From DATGPD01 sp041398565 (GTDB taxonomy: Bacteria > Planctomycetota > UBA1135 > UBA2386), in contig JAWKUN010000003.1 of assembly GCA_041398565.1 (NCBI GenBank), positions 620,001 to 684,000 of the forward strand: DNA of 64,000 nt, in the 5' to 3' direction. The translations under genes and the position numbers were made by a program. This document shows positions 39,601 through 48,307 of the stretch, piece after piece; the stretch's first letter is position 1, and the number at the start of each line of letters is the position of its first letter. The notes below the pieces were generated by a model. The model had not been told where the DNA came from. It saw only the letters and a program-made list of their open reading frames with translations, and did not search any database.

Positions 39601-42600
39601 CTGCTCGAGGAGCTCGAGCAGATCGAGTTCCCGCTCGAGCACGTCGTGCACACGTGGCTGGCGCGGGGCCACAGGAGCAGCGACGACCCCAGGCAGGCGC
39701 TCGAGGAGTCCGAGGTCCTCGGCTTCTACTCGCTGCTGTCGCTCGGCCAAGCGCTGGCGCAGGCCGACCCGGACGACAGCGTGCGCCTGACCGTCGTCAC
39801 CGAGGGCGCGCAACGGGTGTTCGACGAAGCCTTGCCGCACCCGGAGCACGCCACGGTGCTCGGTCCCGTGCGGGTCATTCCCCGCGAGGTCAACCAAGTG
39901 ACGACGCGATGGATCGACGTGCAGTTGCCTTCGCAGCGGTTCAAGCGGCGCTTCGATCCGCGTCCGGCGGCCGCGCGAAGCCTGGTCGAGCAGCTCGCCG
40001 CCGAACTGCCGGCGCACGATCAGGTCGTGGCGCTGCGTCCGCTCGGACGCTTCGTGCAACACCTCGACGTGGTGTCCGTACCGGAGGTGACGCAAGGGTT
40101 GTCCCTTCACGTCGGTGGCGCCTACCTGGTGACCGGCGGCTTGGGTGGCATCGGACTGGCCTGTGCACGGCACCTCGCGCGGCAGGCGAAGATCGGGCTG
40201 GCGCTGGTGTCGCGCACGGGTCTGCCGCCCCGCGCCGAGTGGGAGGTCTGCAAGCAGGCGAGCGCCGACGATCCGGTCGCGCGCACCGTGCGCGCGGTCG
40301 AGGAGCTGGAGGAACTCGGCGCCAAGGTCGTGGTGTTGCGAGCGGACGTCGGCGACCCGGCGCAGGTCGAACGTGCCGTCGCCGAGGCCAAGGCCGCGCT
40401 GGGCCCGATCCGCGGCGTCGTGCACGGTGCTGGCGTGATCGCCGACGCCCTCATGCCGATGAAGCGGCCGGAGTCGGCAGCGCGTGTGCTCCTGCCGAAG
40501 GTACGTGGCACGCTCAATCTGGAGGCGGCGCTGGCCGACGAGCCGCTCGACTTCTTCGTCGCTTTCTCGTCGACCAGCGTCGAGCTGGGATTGCCCGGTC
40601 AGGTCGACTACGTCGCGGCCAACGCCTTCCTCAACGCTTTCGCCAGCGCGCGTCAGCGCAAGGACGGACCGCTCTACGTGGCGCTCGGCTGGGGCGTGTG
40701 GGCCGACGTCGGCATGGCGGTTCAGGCGGCGGGCGCCGGCCAGCCGGTCGACGCGCGCGACAGTGGACACCCCTGGCTGGGGCAGATCGTGTGCGATACG
40801 CCACAGTGCACGCGCTTCGAGGCTCGCTACGCGGCCGCCGACTTGTGGCTGCTCGACGAGCACCGCATCAAGGGTGGCAAGGCGTTGGTGCCCGGCACCG
40901 GCTACTTCGAGATCGCTCGCGCGGCGCTGCACAAGGGCGCGGCCAACCCGTCGATGGAAGTGCGCGATCTGACGCTGATGGCGCCATTGGAAGTGGACGA
41001 CGACGAGCCGTCGGAGGTGCGCGTGGAGCTGCAGCGCGACCGCGGCGAGTTCGAGTTCACGGTGGCCGCGCGCACCGCGCACGACCCGGCGTGGCGCGAG
41101 TGCGCCCGCGGGTCGCTGGCCTACGCGTCGGGGGCGGCCCCGCCGCGCCTCGACCTCGACGCCATCCGCCGCCGCTGCGACCAGCGCAGCGTCAGCTTCG
41201 AGGCCTATGCGCAGGAGACCCGGCAGGAGGAGCACCTCGACTTCGGCCCGCGCTGGAAGGTGCTGCGGCGCGTCGATCTCGGCGAGCGCGAGGGTCTGGC
41301 CGCGCTCGAACTCGGACGCGAGTACGTGCACGACGTCGACGGCACGGTGCTGCACCCGGCGCTGCTCGACCTGGGTTGTCACTTCGGGCTGCCGCTGGTC
41401 CCCGGCTACGACCAACAGGATGCCCTGTTCGTGCCGCTGTCGTTCGGCCTGGTGCGAGCCCACGCCCCGCTACCGGCGCGAGTGCACAGCTGGGTTCGGC
41501 TGGCCAAGGGCAGCCGCGCCGGCGACGACATCGTCACGTTCGACGTGACCTTCACCGACGAGCACGGCGCGGTGCTGGTCGAAGTCGAACGCTTCGTCGT
41601 GCGCCGGCTCCGCGACCGCGCTGCCATCTCGGCCCGACGGCCGGCCGTGGCGCGCGATCCGGCAGAGTCGGCCGATGCGCGCGAGGGCGGCGGCGACCAA
41701 CTCCTGCAGGAGACCCTGCGCCACGGCATCCGCACGCCCGAGGGCACCGACGCCTTCGCGCGCGTGCTCGCCTACGGCATGGGGCCGGCAGTGTTCGTCT
41801 CGCCGGTGCGGCTCGAGGCGCTGCGCCAGCGCGTCGAGCGCATGAGCGCGCCGAAGACGGACGCCGGCGGCAAGTTCGCGCGGCCGGAGCTGGAGAGTAC
41901 GTTCGAGGCGCCGAACACCGCCGTGGAGAAGCAGTTGGCCTCGATGTGGCAAGACGTGCTCGGGGTCGATCGCGTCGGCATCGCCGACGACTTCTTCCAG
42001 CTCGGCGGACAGTCGCTGGTGGCGGTCCGACTGCTGGCTCGCATGAAGAAGCTGTGGGGTGTGGACCTGCCGCTCGCCACGTTCTTCGAGGCACCGACAG
42101 TGCGGCAACTGGCGGCGGTGGTGCAGGCCGAGCTCGGGACCGAGGCCGAAGCAGCGGCTGCCGGCGACGGCGCGCCGCGCGCCACCAGGCCCAAGCGCCG
42201 CGGGTGGAGCACGCTGGTGCCGATCCAGACGCGCGGCAATCGGGTGCCGTTCTACTGCGCCGCGGGGCAGGGCGGCAACGCCATGAACCTGCGCCACTTG
42301 GCCGTGCATCTCGGCGAGGACCAACCGTTCTACGGCCTGCAAGCGCGCGGCGTCGATGGCCGCCTGCGCCCGCACGAGACGGTGGAGGAGATGGCGGCGG
42401 AGTACGTCGCCGACATCCGGCGCTTCCAGGAGCGCGGGCCGTACCTGATCGGCGGCTACTCCGGCGGCGGCACCGTGGCGTTCGAGATGGCGCACCAGCT
42501 CCGGGCGATGGGCGAGGACGTGGCGGCGTTGGTCTTCCTCGACTCGCACAGCCCGTCGATGCCGACGCGCGGGCGGGTGGAGCGCATGCGCTTGCACCTG

Positions 42601-43098
42601 CAGCGGCTGGTGCAGCAGGGGCCGAGCTACGCCTTCGACAAGCTGAAGGATCGGCTGGTGCAGAACGACCTTTGGCGTCTGCGCCGCATGGTGGTGAAGC
42701 CGCTGTCGAAGCTGTTCCCGTACCACTTCCGCAGCGACACCATGGTGTTCTCGTGGGTCGACGCCTTCACGCGCTACGAGGCCAGACCGTGGCCGGGGCG
42801 GGCGAACTTGTTCCGCGTGCCGCTCGACGACGGCCACGAGTGGAGCGGGGTCAAGCTCGACGTCGATCTCGGCTGGCGCCACCTGGTGGGGGAGCTGGAG
42901 ATCGCCGAGGTGGTTGGAGACCACAACTCCATGTGCGAGGAGCCGCACGTGCGGGTCCTCGCCGACCGGGTACGCGAGTGCCTCGATGCGGCGCACGCCC
43001 GCATCGAGGCCGAGCGCGCCGAGCAGGAGCACAGTGGGCTCAACGGGCACGCGCACACCCCCGGCGGCGAACGCCTGCCGACCGGGGCGCGGACGTGA
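36631..43098 (+). CDS. Type I polyketide synthase, KS-AT-KR-DH-ACP-TE
   Basis: A 2155-residue single-module synthase with its own release domain. KS: C187 in TACSTS, His motifs in EAHGTGTQVGDP and NIGHLDTAAG. AT: S635 in GHSLGEY; the specificity site reads VAAHS, probably malonyl. KR: VTGGLGGIG at about 1167 and SSTS..DYVAANAF, apparently active. DH: H1411 in DEHRIKGGKALVPG and a second-half HPALLD. ACP: S1795 in LGGQSL. Thioesterase: S1944 in GYSGGG. KR precedes DH, unlike the usual KS-AT-DH-KR order. The ATG at 36631 has an AGGAAGAG ribosome site; a GTG at 36619 overlapping the NRPS stop is an alternative. It probably extends the unit loaded by the NRPS protein by two carbons and releases the product. 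Confidence 0.93.
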   Translation: MAEEHEPVAEVAPTDIAIVGMACRVPGAMSARELWANVRGKVESIRRYSDDELRAAGVDERLLGNPNYVRAGGALDAMEMFDAGYFGFGPRDAAIMDPQHRHFLECCVEALEDAAAPPDRFAGAIGLFAGCGMGAYFAYNILTRPELLEDVGLFLLRHTGNDKDFLTTRVSYSLDLRGPSVAVQTACSTSLVGVHLACQSLLAMECDLALAGGVTIEQPHRHGYLFKENEILSPDGHCRAFASASKGTVLTSGLGVVALRRLSDALKDGDPIHAVIKATAINNDGSGKVGYLAPSVDGHSAVVAEALALSGVDPHSIALFEAHGTGTQVGDPIEVAAISQAYRKHTEARNYCALGSLKTNIGHLDTAAGVAGLIKVASALEHAELPPSLHFDEPNPIIDFESSPFFVNTELRPWPPAKTPRRAALSSLGVGGTNAHAIVEEAPARPATPDAEPWQLLLFSGKSAKSAEGNVERLRQHLAAQPELNLADVAYTLETGRSAHDHRRAYAVRDAAHAVDVLSVKDARVQASGIAADEAPSVVFMFPGGGAQYPNMARDLYARYPAFQRALDECLQLLRPMLQEDLRALLFPEPDRLEAAAERIQIPALALPVLFSTEYALAQLWMAWGIEPDAMTGHSLGEYVAACLAGVMSLNDALALVVLRSRLQSSVPAGCILSVPLPEGEVKPLLGEELSLAAVNAAELCAVSGPEHAVAALEAVLAARDIEARRLKISVAAHSAVLDPILDQFRAGVRKMKLSPPSRRFVSNLTGTWADPHEVTTADYWVRHLRHTVRFADGMATLMAEKHRVFLEVGPGTTLCSLARMQRTKLPTHEVVACMRHPQEQVDDVQFLLTALGRLWCAGRSPDWTKLRGSAPRRRLSLPTYAFDHQRYWIEPGQRGVAGLDNDLTLTRIQDVGDWFHRPAWRPSARPPAPPAARARYVLLLDEDGPGEALAQALASAGHDVVRVLRGPSFQNLGRWRYALNPAERGDYDALLEELEQIEFPLEHVVHTWLARGHRSSDDPRQALEESEVLGFYSLLSLGQALAQADPDDSVRLTVVTEGAQRVFDEALPHPEHATVLGPVRVIPREVNQVTTRWIDVQLPSQRFKRRFDPRPAAARSLVEQLAAELPAHDQVVALRPLGRFVQHLDVVSVPEVTQGLSLHVGGAYLVTGGLGGIGLACARHLARQAKIGLALVSRTGLPPRAEWEVCKQASADDPVARTVRAVEELEELGAKVVVLRADVGDPAQVERAVAEAKAALGPIRGVVHGAGVIADALMPMKRPESAARVLLPKVRGTLNLEAALADEPLDFFVAFSSTSVELGLPGQVDYVAANAFLNAFASARQRKDGPLYVALGWGVWADVGMAVQAAGAGQPVDARDSGHPWLGQIVCDTPQCTRFEARYAAADLWLLDEHRIKGGKALVPGTGYFEIARAALHKGAANPSMEVRDLTLMAPLEVDDDEPSEVRVELQRDRGEFEFTVAARTAHDPAWRECARGSLAYASGAAPPRLDLDAIRRRCDQRSVSFEAYAQETRQEEHLDFGPRWKVLRRVDLGEREGLAALELGREYVHDVDGTVLHPALLDLGCHFGLPLVPGYDQQDALFVPLSFGLVRAHAPLPARVHSWVRLAKGSRAGDDIVTFDVTFTDEHGAVLVEVERFVVRRLRDRAAISARRPAVARDPAESADAREGGGDQLLQETLRHGIRTPEGTDAFARVLAYGMGPAVFVSPVRLEALRQRVERMSAPKTDAGGKFARPELESTFEAPNTAVEKQLASMWQDVLGVDRVGIADDFFQLGGQSLVAVRLLARMKKLWGVDLPLATFFEAPTVRQLAAVVQAELGTEAEAAAAGDGAPRATRPKRRGWSTLVPIQTRGNRVPFYCAAGQGGNAMNLRHLAVHLGEDQPFYGLQARGVDGRLRPHETVEEMAAEYVADIRRFQERGPYLIGGYSGGGTVAFEMAHQLRAMGEDVAALVFLDSHSPSMPTRGRVERMRLHLQRLVQQGPSYAFDKLKDRLVQNDLWRLRRMVVKPLSKLFPYHFRSDTMVFSWVDAFTRYEARPWPGRANLFRVPLDDGHEWSGVKLDVDLGWRHLVGELEIAEVVGDHNSMCEEPHVRVLADRVRECLDAAHARIEAERAEQEHSGLNGHAHTPGGERLPTGART

Positions 43099-43757
43099 CC
43101 GTCGACCCGTCGCTCGCCGAGCGCCTCTTCCCCGGCTTGCCGGTGGCCGTGGCCTGGGTCGACGGGTGCCGCCTCGGGGCGGCGGTGTCGCCGCCGTTCG
43201 CAGTGGAGTTCGCCGCGGTGGCCGCGGCGGCCCCTGTCCGGCAGCGCGCTTTCGCGCTGGGTAGGATCGCCGCGCACGCGGCGCTCGCGGCAGTGGGCGC
43301 GGCGCCGGCGCCGTTGCTCGCCGGGAGCGACCGCGCTCCGAGCTGGCCCGCCGGCTTCGCCGGTAGCCTGGCCCACACCGACGACGTCGCGGTGGCCGTG
43401 GCCGGACGTGACGACGGCGAGCTGGCGCTGGGCATCGACGTCGAGCGCGCCCGCGAACTCGAGCCCGACCTGTGGCCGACGATCACCACTGCGCGTGAGC
43501 GAGCGTGGCTGGCAGTGCCGGCCGCGCTTCGACCGGGCCGCCGTGCGCTCGACGTGTTCTGCGCCAAGGAAGCCGTCTACAAGGCCTGGTCGCGGCGCGG
43601 CCGGCGGATCCTCGAGTTCCACGAGGTCGAGCTGGAATGGGACGCGGCGGGCGCGCTGCGCGCGGCGCGCGTGCTCGGCGCGCCGGTGATGTCCCTGCGT
43701 CTGGAGTCTACGGTCGTGGGGCCCTTCGTCGTGGCCTCGGCGCGGCCGGCGGCGTGA
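43095..43757 (+). CDS. Sfp/EntD-type 4'-phosphopantetheinyl transferase
   Basis: A 220-residue enzyme that transfers phosphopantetheine from CoA to the serine of carrier domains. Key motifs are GSLAHTDDVAVAV, the Mg-binding GIDVERARE and the FCAKEAVYKAW helix. The GTG start overlaps the PKS stop (GTGA), so the protein is made together with its substrates: the PCP (S1498) and ACP (S1795) of the two preceding proteins. This makes the three-gene locus self-sufficient for activation. The C-terminus converges on an ECF sigma gene 38 bases away. Confidence 0.92.
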   Translation: MTVDPSLAERLFPGLPVAVAWVDGCRLGAAVSPPFAVEFAAVAAAAPVRQRAFALGRIAAHAALAAVGAAPAPLLAGSDRAPSWPAGFAGSLAHTDDVAVAVAGRDDGELALGIDVERARELEPDLWPTITTARERAWLAVPAALRPGRRALDVFCAKEAVYKAWSRRGRRILEFHEVELEWDAAGALRAARVLGAPVMSLRLESTVVGPFVVASARPAA

Positions 43758-43795
43758 TCCACAGGAGTCCGCGTCACGGATCCATCCGCGGCGGA

Positions 43796-44422
43796 TCACT
43801 CGTCGGGCAGCAGCTTGCCGATCTTGCCCTGGCGCAGCGCTTCCATCTTGCGCGCCAACTTGGGCAGCGCCCGGTTGAAGCGCATGCGTGCCGCGTCCTC
43901 GCCGATCTCGAGGCGATCACCGATCTCGGCGAACGACAGGCCCTCGAACTCGCGGTAGGCCACGACGGCCCGGTCGTCGGGTTCGAGCAGCTCGAGGGCG
44001 AGTCGGACCCAGTCGTTCAACTCGTTGCTCGACGCTGCTTGGCTCGGTGTGGCCTGGGCGGCCGGCTGCGCATCCAGGAACAGGATGCTGCCCGACGAGG
44101 GCGGGCTCGCCTCGCGTCGCAGGTCGCGCTTCTGCGCGCGGTCGTGGTCGGCCTGCACGCGCAGCACGTTCTCCACCATGCACGCCAGCAGGCCGCGCAG
44201 GTGCTGACGGTCGGTGAGGACGAAGCGCGGTGCGCCGCGCAGCACCTCGATCAGCGTGTTCTGCACGATGTCCTGAGTGTCGACGCGCTTGCGCAACGCC
44301 GGGCCCAGGCGCCGACGGACCGTCTGCTCGATCCAGGGCGTGTGCTCGCGGAGCAGGGCCGTGAACGCCGCCTCGTCGCCCTTGTGCCAGGCCAGCAGGA
44401 GATCGCGGGTGTCGTCTCGCAT
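43796..44422 (-). CDS. ECF-type RNA polymerase sigma factor
   Basis: A 208-residue sigma factor with region 2 (about residues 5-80: LLREHTPWIEQTVRRRLGP, VDTQDIVQNTLIEV) and region 4 (about 140-195: LELLEPDDRAVVAYREFEGLSFAEIGDRLEIGEDAARMRFNRAL). It belongs to the large planctomycete-type ECF groups. The ATG at 44422 is used; an upstream GTG at 44443 would add seven residues. It lies 185 bases downstream of a Ser/Thr kinase gene transcribed the same way, a pairing repeated elsewhere in the window. Confidence 0.87.
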   Translation of the reverse strand: MRDDTRDLLLAWHKGDEAAFTALLREHTPWIEQTVRRRLGPALRKRVDTQDIVQNTLIEVLRGAPRFVLTDRQHLRGLLACMVENVLRVQADHDRAQKRDLRREASPPSSGSILFLDAQPAAQATPSQAASSNELNDWVRLALELLEPDDRAVVAYREFEGLSFAEIGDRLEIGEDAARMRFNRALPKLARKMEALRQGKIGKLLPDE

Positions 44423-44607
44423 GGGTCGCCGGGCCCGAGCCACGGCACTCTGTTCCCGAGTCTACGCCACCGCCGCCGGTCGAGCGCACTCGACAAGCCC
44501 GTGACTGCAAACCGTCGGCGGCACCGGTGGTGGGACGCAGCCTGCTCACGACGCCCCAATGCCCGAAGCCCGTGCCGACCGCCCGTCCCGGGCTTCATCC
44601 CGCGCGG

Positions 44608-47178
44608 CTACTTGGTGGCGGGTGTGAACTCGGCGGCGCGAGACCGACACAGTGCGGCCGCCGCGGCCTCGCCGAGGTCGTCGTGCAACTCGGCGCGCAG
44701 CGCCAGGATCTTGGCGCTCTTGCCACCGGTCAGATAGTCGGCGGCGGCGACCGCCTCGAGCGCCTCGCGTCTCTGGGCGTCGTCAGGCTGCTGCCGGAGT
44801 GCCGTGGCCAGGGCGACCCAGGCATTGGGGTCGTCCGGCTTCTGCTTGGTCCAACGCCGGAGCTCGGTCACGACCTTGTCGGACCGGCCGGCCGCCTGGC
44901 TGAGCAAGGTGAGGGTCTGGTGGGCGGCCGCATGCTCGGGGTGGGCGGCCACCAGCCGCTCCGCCTCGGCCAGCGCATGGTCGGAGGATCCGGTCCGCTG
45001 CAGGAGGTCGCAGCGCATGCACTGCAGATCGGGGTCGTCGGGACGGGCCGACAGTGCGCGCTCGAGGTGGGCGAGCGCGCCCTCGGCATCGCCCTGGGCG
45101 TCCAGTTCGCGGGCGCGCAGGCGCAGGGCCGCGGCGTTGGCGGGGTCGCGCGCCAGCCAGGCGGCGAGCTCGTCGGCCGCCGCGGCAGGATCAGCGGGCC
45201 GCAACAGTTTGTCGATGAGATTCGTACGGAGCTCGTCGTCGAGCTGATCGAGCGCGAGTGCCTCGCGTGCCGCCTTCACCGCGGTGTCGCGCTCGCCGGC
45301 CCGCCAGGCCATCGCCGCCAGCAGTTGGTGCGGGTTGTTCGATTTGATCCCGGTGTCGATGGCGCGGCGCATGAGCGGCACGGCACGCGCGGGGTCGGTG
45401 GGGGCCAGGCAGAGTGCCGCCTGCTGCAGCGCCAACGGGTTGCTCGGCCACAGTGCCAGGATGGCGTCGGCGCACTCGCCGCGCTGCTCGGGCGGTGCGA
45501 CCCCTGCCCAGCACGCGTAGAGGAAGAGGCGCGGTTGTCGGCTCATGCGCACCGCGAGCGACATCAGCTGGCCGGCTCGCTCGAGGTCGCCCGGCTTGCC
45601 GCGCAGGAGCAGGGTGGTCGCGGCGAACAGCATCCCCGTCGGCGTGGTCGGTGTGCCGGCGCGCCGCGTCGCCGCCGCGGCATCGTCGCTGCGCCCCAGG
45701 GTGGTCAGCAAGTAGGCGCGCAGGTTCTCGACCACGTCGTCTCGTGCTTCGTGCCCGTACACCGCTTCGAGTTCGCGCAGGGCCCGTTCCGGCCCTTCGA
45801 ACTCCGACAGCGCCAGGCACTGCCAGACCAGAGCCTCGGCCCGCTCCGGAAACAGCGCGCGGGCGCGCGCGCACGCGGCCAAGGACGCGTCCCTGTCGCC
45901 GGCGAGGCGCGCCATGTCGCCGCGGGTGATCGCGTCCTCGTACTCCTGCTCGCGGTGCGCCCGCTCGGCCTCGCGCATCGATGGCCACTGGATCGCCAGG
46001 AACCCCGCGAGCCCGACCAGCACCAGCAGCACCGATGCCAGGGTCGCTTGCAGCGGCTCGCGACGGGCCCAGCGCCGCAAGCGGCGGGCTACCGAGGGCG
46101 GCTCGGCCGTGACCGGGCGCATCTCGAGGAAGGCGCGCAGGTCGTCGGCGAAGGCGCCCGCCGTCGGGTAGCGTCGCGCGGGATCCTTCTCCAACGCCTT
46201 CAGCAGGATGGCGGCGAGGTCGCGCGGCACCGAGCCGTCGACGCGGCGCGGATCCGCGGGGTCGCGGACCGCGATCTCGTGCAGGACCTCCGGCGTCGAG
46301 TCGCCGTCGAACGGCCGGCGCAAGACCACGCACTCGTAGAGGGTCGCCCCCAGCGAGAACACGTCGCTCGCCGGGGTCAGCGCCTGGCCGCCGGCGAGGT
46401 GTTCGGGCGACATGTAGTGCGGCGTGCCAGCGACGGTCCCGACCTGGGTCATCGCCGGCGCCTCCGCCTCGCGCGCCAGGCCGAAGTCGGACAGGAGGGC
46501 GCGCCCCTTCTTGTCGAGCCAGCGTTCAGCGGTGGAGCTTGGGTCCATCCGCTGCAACGCTGGCTCGATGGCCGACGACCGCTGTCGTCCGGCTATCAGG
46601 ATGTTGGACGGCTTGACGTCGCGGTGGAGGATGCCGGCGTCGTGGACGTGCTGCAGGGCCTCGGCGATGTCGGCGATGGTCTCGACCAGTTGGCGCCGCG
46701 ACGTGCGCGAGTGGCCCCCCTGCGTCTGCAGGCGTCCGATGCGATCGTCGAGGGTCTCGCCGTCGACGTAGTCCATGGCGAGCCAGTGCTGGCCGTCGGT
46801 TTCTCCCACCTCCAGCACGCGCACCACGTGGGGATGGTCGAGCTTGGCCAGGGTGCGCGCTTCGCGGCGGAAGCGCGCGATCGAGGTCGGATTGCCGGAG
46901 ACTTCCGGCGCCAGCACCTTGAGGGCGACCCTGCGGTCGAGGCGCACCTGCTTCGCCTCGAACACGACGCCCATGCCGCCACGGCCCACCTCTCGCAGCA
47001 GGCGGTAGTCGCCGAGCCGGCGCTCGTCGTCGGCCTCGCCGGCGCCCTCGTCGCACATGGGCGCCAGGAGGTCGGCGAGGTCGGGGTGCAGGTCGGCGAG
47101 CTGGCGCGGATCGTCGCCGCGTTCCCGACAGGCGAGAAACAGCGCCAGGGCGGCGGTGAGGCGGGAAGACGTGTCCAT
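44608..47178 (-). CDS. Ser/Thr protein kinase with TPR repeats and a palindromic-element insertion
   Basis: An 856-residue kinase. The kinase domain is at about residues 56-330: LGDYRLLREVGRGGMGVVFEAK, catalytic Lys in VALKVL, HRDVKPSN, DFGLA, and GTPHYMSPEH. A transmembrane segment lies at about 372-393, with a C-terminal TPR-type helical region of about 450 residues. Between HRDVKPSN and DFG there are 36 residues where about 12 are normal. The extra stretch (about residues 197-221, including QRMDPSSTAERWL) is encoded by a 53-bp palindrome at 46515-46567. The catalytic residues on both sides are intact, so the protein may still be active. It lies upstream of the ECF sigma gene. Confidence 0.9.
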   Translation of the reverse strand: MDTSSRLTAALALFLACRERGDDPRQLADLHPDLADLLAPMCDEGAGEADDERRLGDYRLLREVGRGGMGVVFEAKQVRLDRRVALKVLAPEVSGNPTSIARFRREARTLAKLDHPHVVRVLEVGETDGQHWLAMDYVDGETLDDRIGRLQTQGGHSRTSRRQLVETIADIAEALQHVHDAGILHRDVKPSNILIAGRQRSSAIEPALQRMDPSSTAERWLDKKGRALLSDFGLAREAEAPAMTQVGTVAGTPHYMSPEHLAGGQALTPASDVFSLGATLYECVVLRRPFDGDSTPEVLHEIAVRDPADPRRVDGSVPRDLAAILLKALEKDPARRYPTAGAFADDLRAFLEMRPVTAEPPSVARRLRRWARREPLQATLASVLLVLVGLAGFLAIQWPSMREAERAHREQEYEDAITRGDMARLAGDRDASLAACARARALFPERAEALVWQCLALSEFEGPERALRELEAVYGHEARDDVVENLRAYLLTTLGRSDDAAAATRRAGTPTTPTGMLFAATTLLLRGKPGDLERAGQLMSLAVRMSRQPRLFLYACWAGVAPPEQRGECADAILALWPSNPLALQQAALCLAPTDPARAVPLMRRAIDTGIKSNNPHQLLAAMAWRAGERDTAVKAAREALALDQLDDELRTNLIDKLLRPADPAAAADELAAWLARDPANAAALRLRARELDAQGDAEGALAHLERALSARPDDPDLQCMRCDLLQRTGSSDHALAEAERLVAAHPEHAAAHQTLTLLSQAAGRSDKVVTELRRWTKQKPDDPNAWVALATALRQQPDDAQRREALEAVAAADYLTGGKSAKILALRAELHDDLGEAAAAALCRSRAAEFTPATK
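46515..46567. repeat. Near-perfect palindromic element inside the kinase coding sequence
   Basis: Left arm 46515-46536 (CGAGCCAGCGTT, then CAGCGGTGGA) and right arm 46544-46567 pair along their whole length with only two single-base bulges, around a seven-base loop. It is read in frame as IEPALQRMDPSSTAERWLD. Related sequences are intergenic at 19608-19650 and 19691-19727. In-frame palindromic elements within genes are known from Rickettsia (RPE); this may be an analogous case. Confidence 0.8.
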
Positions 47179-47339
47179 GGTGACGGCGAACTGCGGGTGC
47201 CGGGAAGCGGCGACACTCTACGCCCGACCGCGTACCCGCGGGATCCGGGGATCCGGGCGCCTCGGTTGCGCGGTGGCGGAAGGTACTTCCCTGGAGAAGG
47301 ACGCCGAGTCGCGACCGAACACCGACCTGCGCGGGGCCG

Positions 47340-48299
47340 TCAGGAGGGCGGCTGAGACGGTCGGGCGACCGGCTGGGCCACGTTGATGGCGAACGCCTCC
47401 GCCATCAGTGCGCCGAACTCACGCAGCAGTTGCGGCTTGGTCTTCTGCTCCCAGGCGACCCACTCGCTTGCCGGGGTCTCCTTCCAGGGCAGCGGTTGGC
47501 GCACCGTGTACATCGAGAACGCCGGCGCCAGCGGCTTGTAGGCGCGCAGGTACTGCCGGGTGGACGCAACGAAGACGTGAAGGGAGTCGTTCCAGAAGGA
47601 CTGCAGCTCGTGCTTCCTGCCTCCCGCCCAGATGGCGAAGGTGGCGAAGCTGACGAAGTGCGCCGAGTCCGGTGCGCTGTCGGCCGGCGCCGGCCCGGTG
47701 AACAGCTGGCCGAGGGCGAAGCGCTCGAACGCCTTGCGCAGCAGGTGCATGTCCACTCCCGGCTTCCCCTTGCGGCTCAGGTGGCGCTTCATGACGTCGT
47801 GGAGGAGCTTCGACACCGACAGCAGGTGAGCGCTGTTCGTGTCCTGCGGCATGACCGCCACGGGTCCCCCGCGGCCGACGTGTGCGGCGTGCGCCAGCGC
47901 CCACGCCTTGAGCGCCGGGCGCAGAGCCTCGATCGCCTTTCGTCGCGACGAGCTCTCTTCGGCTGACAGGCCGAGCGTCTCGAACATGCCCGGGTCGGTC
48001 TGCAGGTCGAGGTCGTAGAAGAACTCCAGCAGGCGCCGCCGCTCCGCGTCGGGCTCGGCGTCGATGATGCGGCGTCGCGCCGCGAAGCGGGCGGAGAGGG
48101 ACGTGTCGAGCGCCTGACGCGCCGCCGCGAGACGCAGCGGCGCCGGCGCAGGTGGCTCCTGGCGATCGACCGACGGGCTCGGGTCGCTGGGCGGCAAGCG
48201 ACCCGCGGGCTTCGCGGTGGGCGCGGGCTTCCCTGGCGCCGGCGATCGCGGGCCGCGAGCCGGCCGGACTTGCTCGTTGTTCTGGGCCTGGTCGTGCAT
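47340..48299 (-). CDS. Protein of unknown function in sigma/kinase operon
   Basis: A 319-residue protein without signal peptide or membrane segment. Residues 1-50 are Pro/Ala-rich and disordered. The rest looks mainly helical (FAARRRIIDAEPDAERRRLLEF, LLSVSKLLHDVMKRHL, LRKAFERFALGQLF), with a Trp-rich C-terminal part (FAIWAGGRKHELQSFW, PASEWVAWEQK). I recognise no family and see no catalytic motif. It starts eight bases after the stop of the 132-residue protein gene and is the last of four genes that begin with an ECF sigma factor. The ATG at 48299 is chosen for this tight spacing. Confidence 0.7.
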   Translation of the reverse strand: MHDQAQNNEQVRPARGPRSPAPGKPAPTAKPAGRLPPSDPSPSVDRQEPPAPAPLRLAAARQALDTSLSARFAARRRIIDAEPDAERRRLLEFFYDLDLQTDPGMFETLGLSAEESSSRRKAIEALRPALKAWALAHAAHVGRGGPVAVMPQDTNSAHLLSVSKLLHDVMKRHLSRKGKPGVDMHLLRKAFERFALGQLFTGPAPADSAPDSAHFVSFATFAIWAGGRKHELQSFWNDSLHVFVASTRQYLRAYKPLAPAFSMYTVRQPLPWKETPASEWVAWEQKTKPQLLREFGALMAEAFAINVAQPVARPSQPPS

Positions 48300-48307
48300 G
48301 GCGTTCC

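Noticed and set aside
46500..46640. Frameshift or sequencing error in the kinase between the HRD and DFG motifs
   Set aside because: The frame stays open and both flanking motifs are intact in one frame. The extra sequence is fully explained by the 53-bp palindrome and short flanks.
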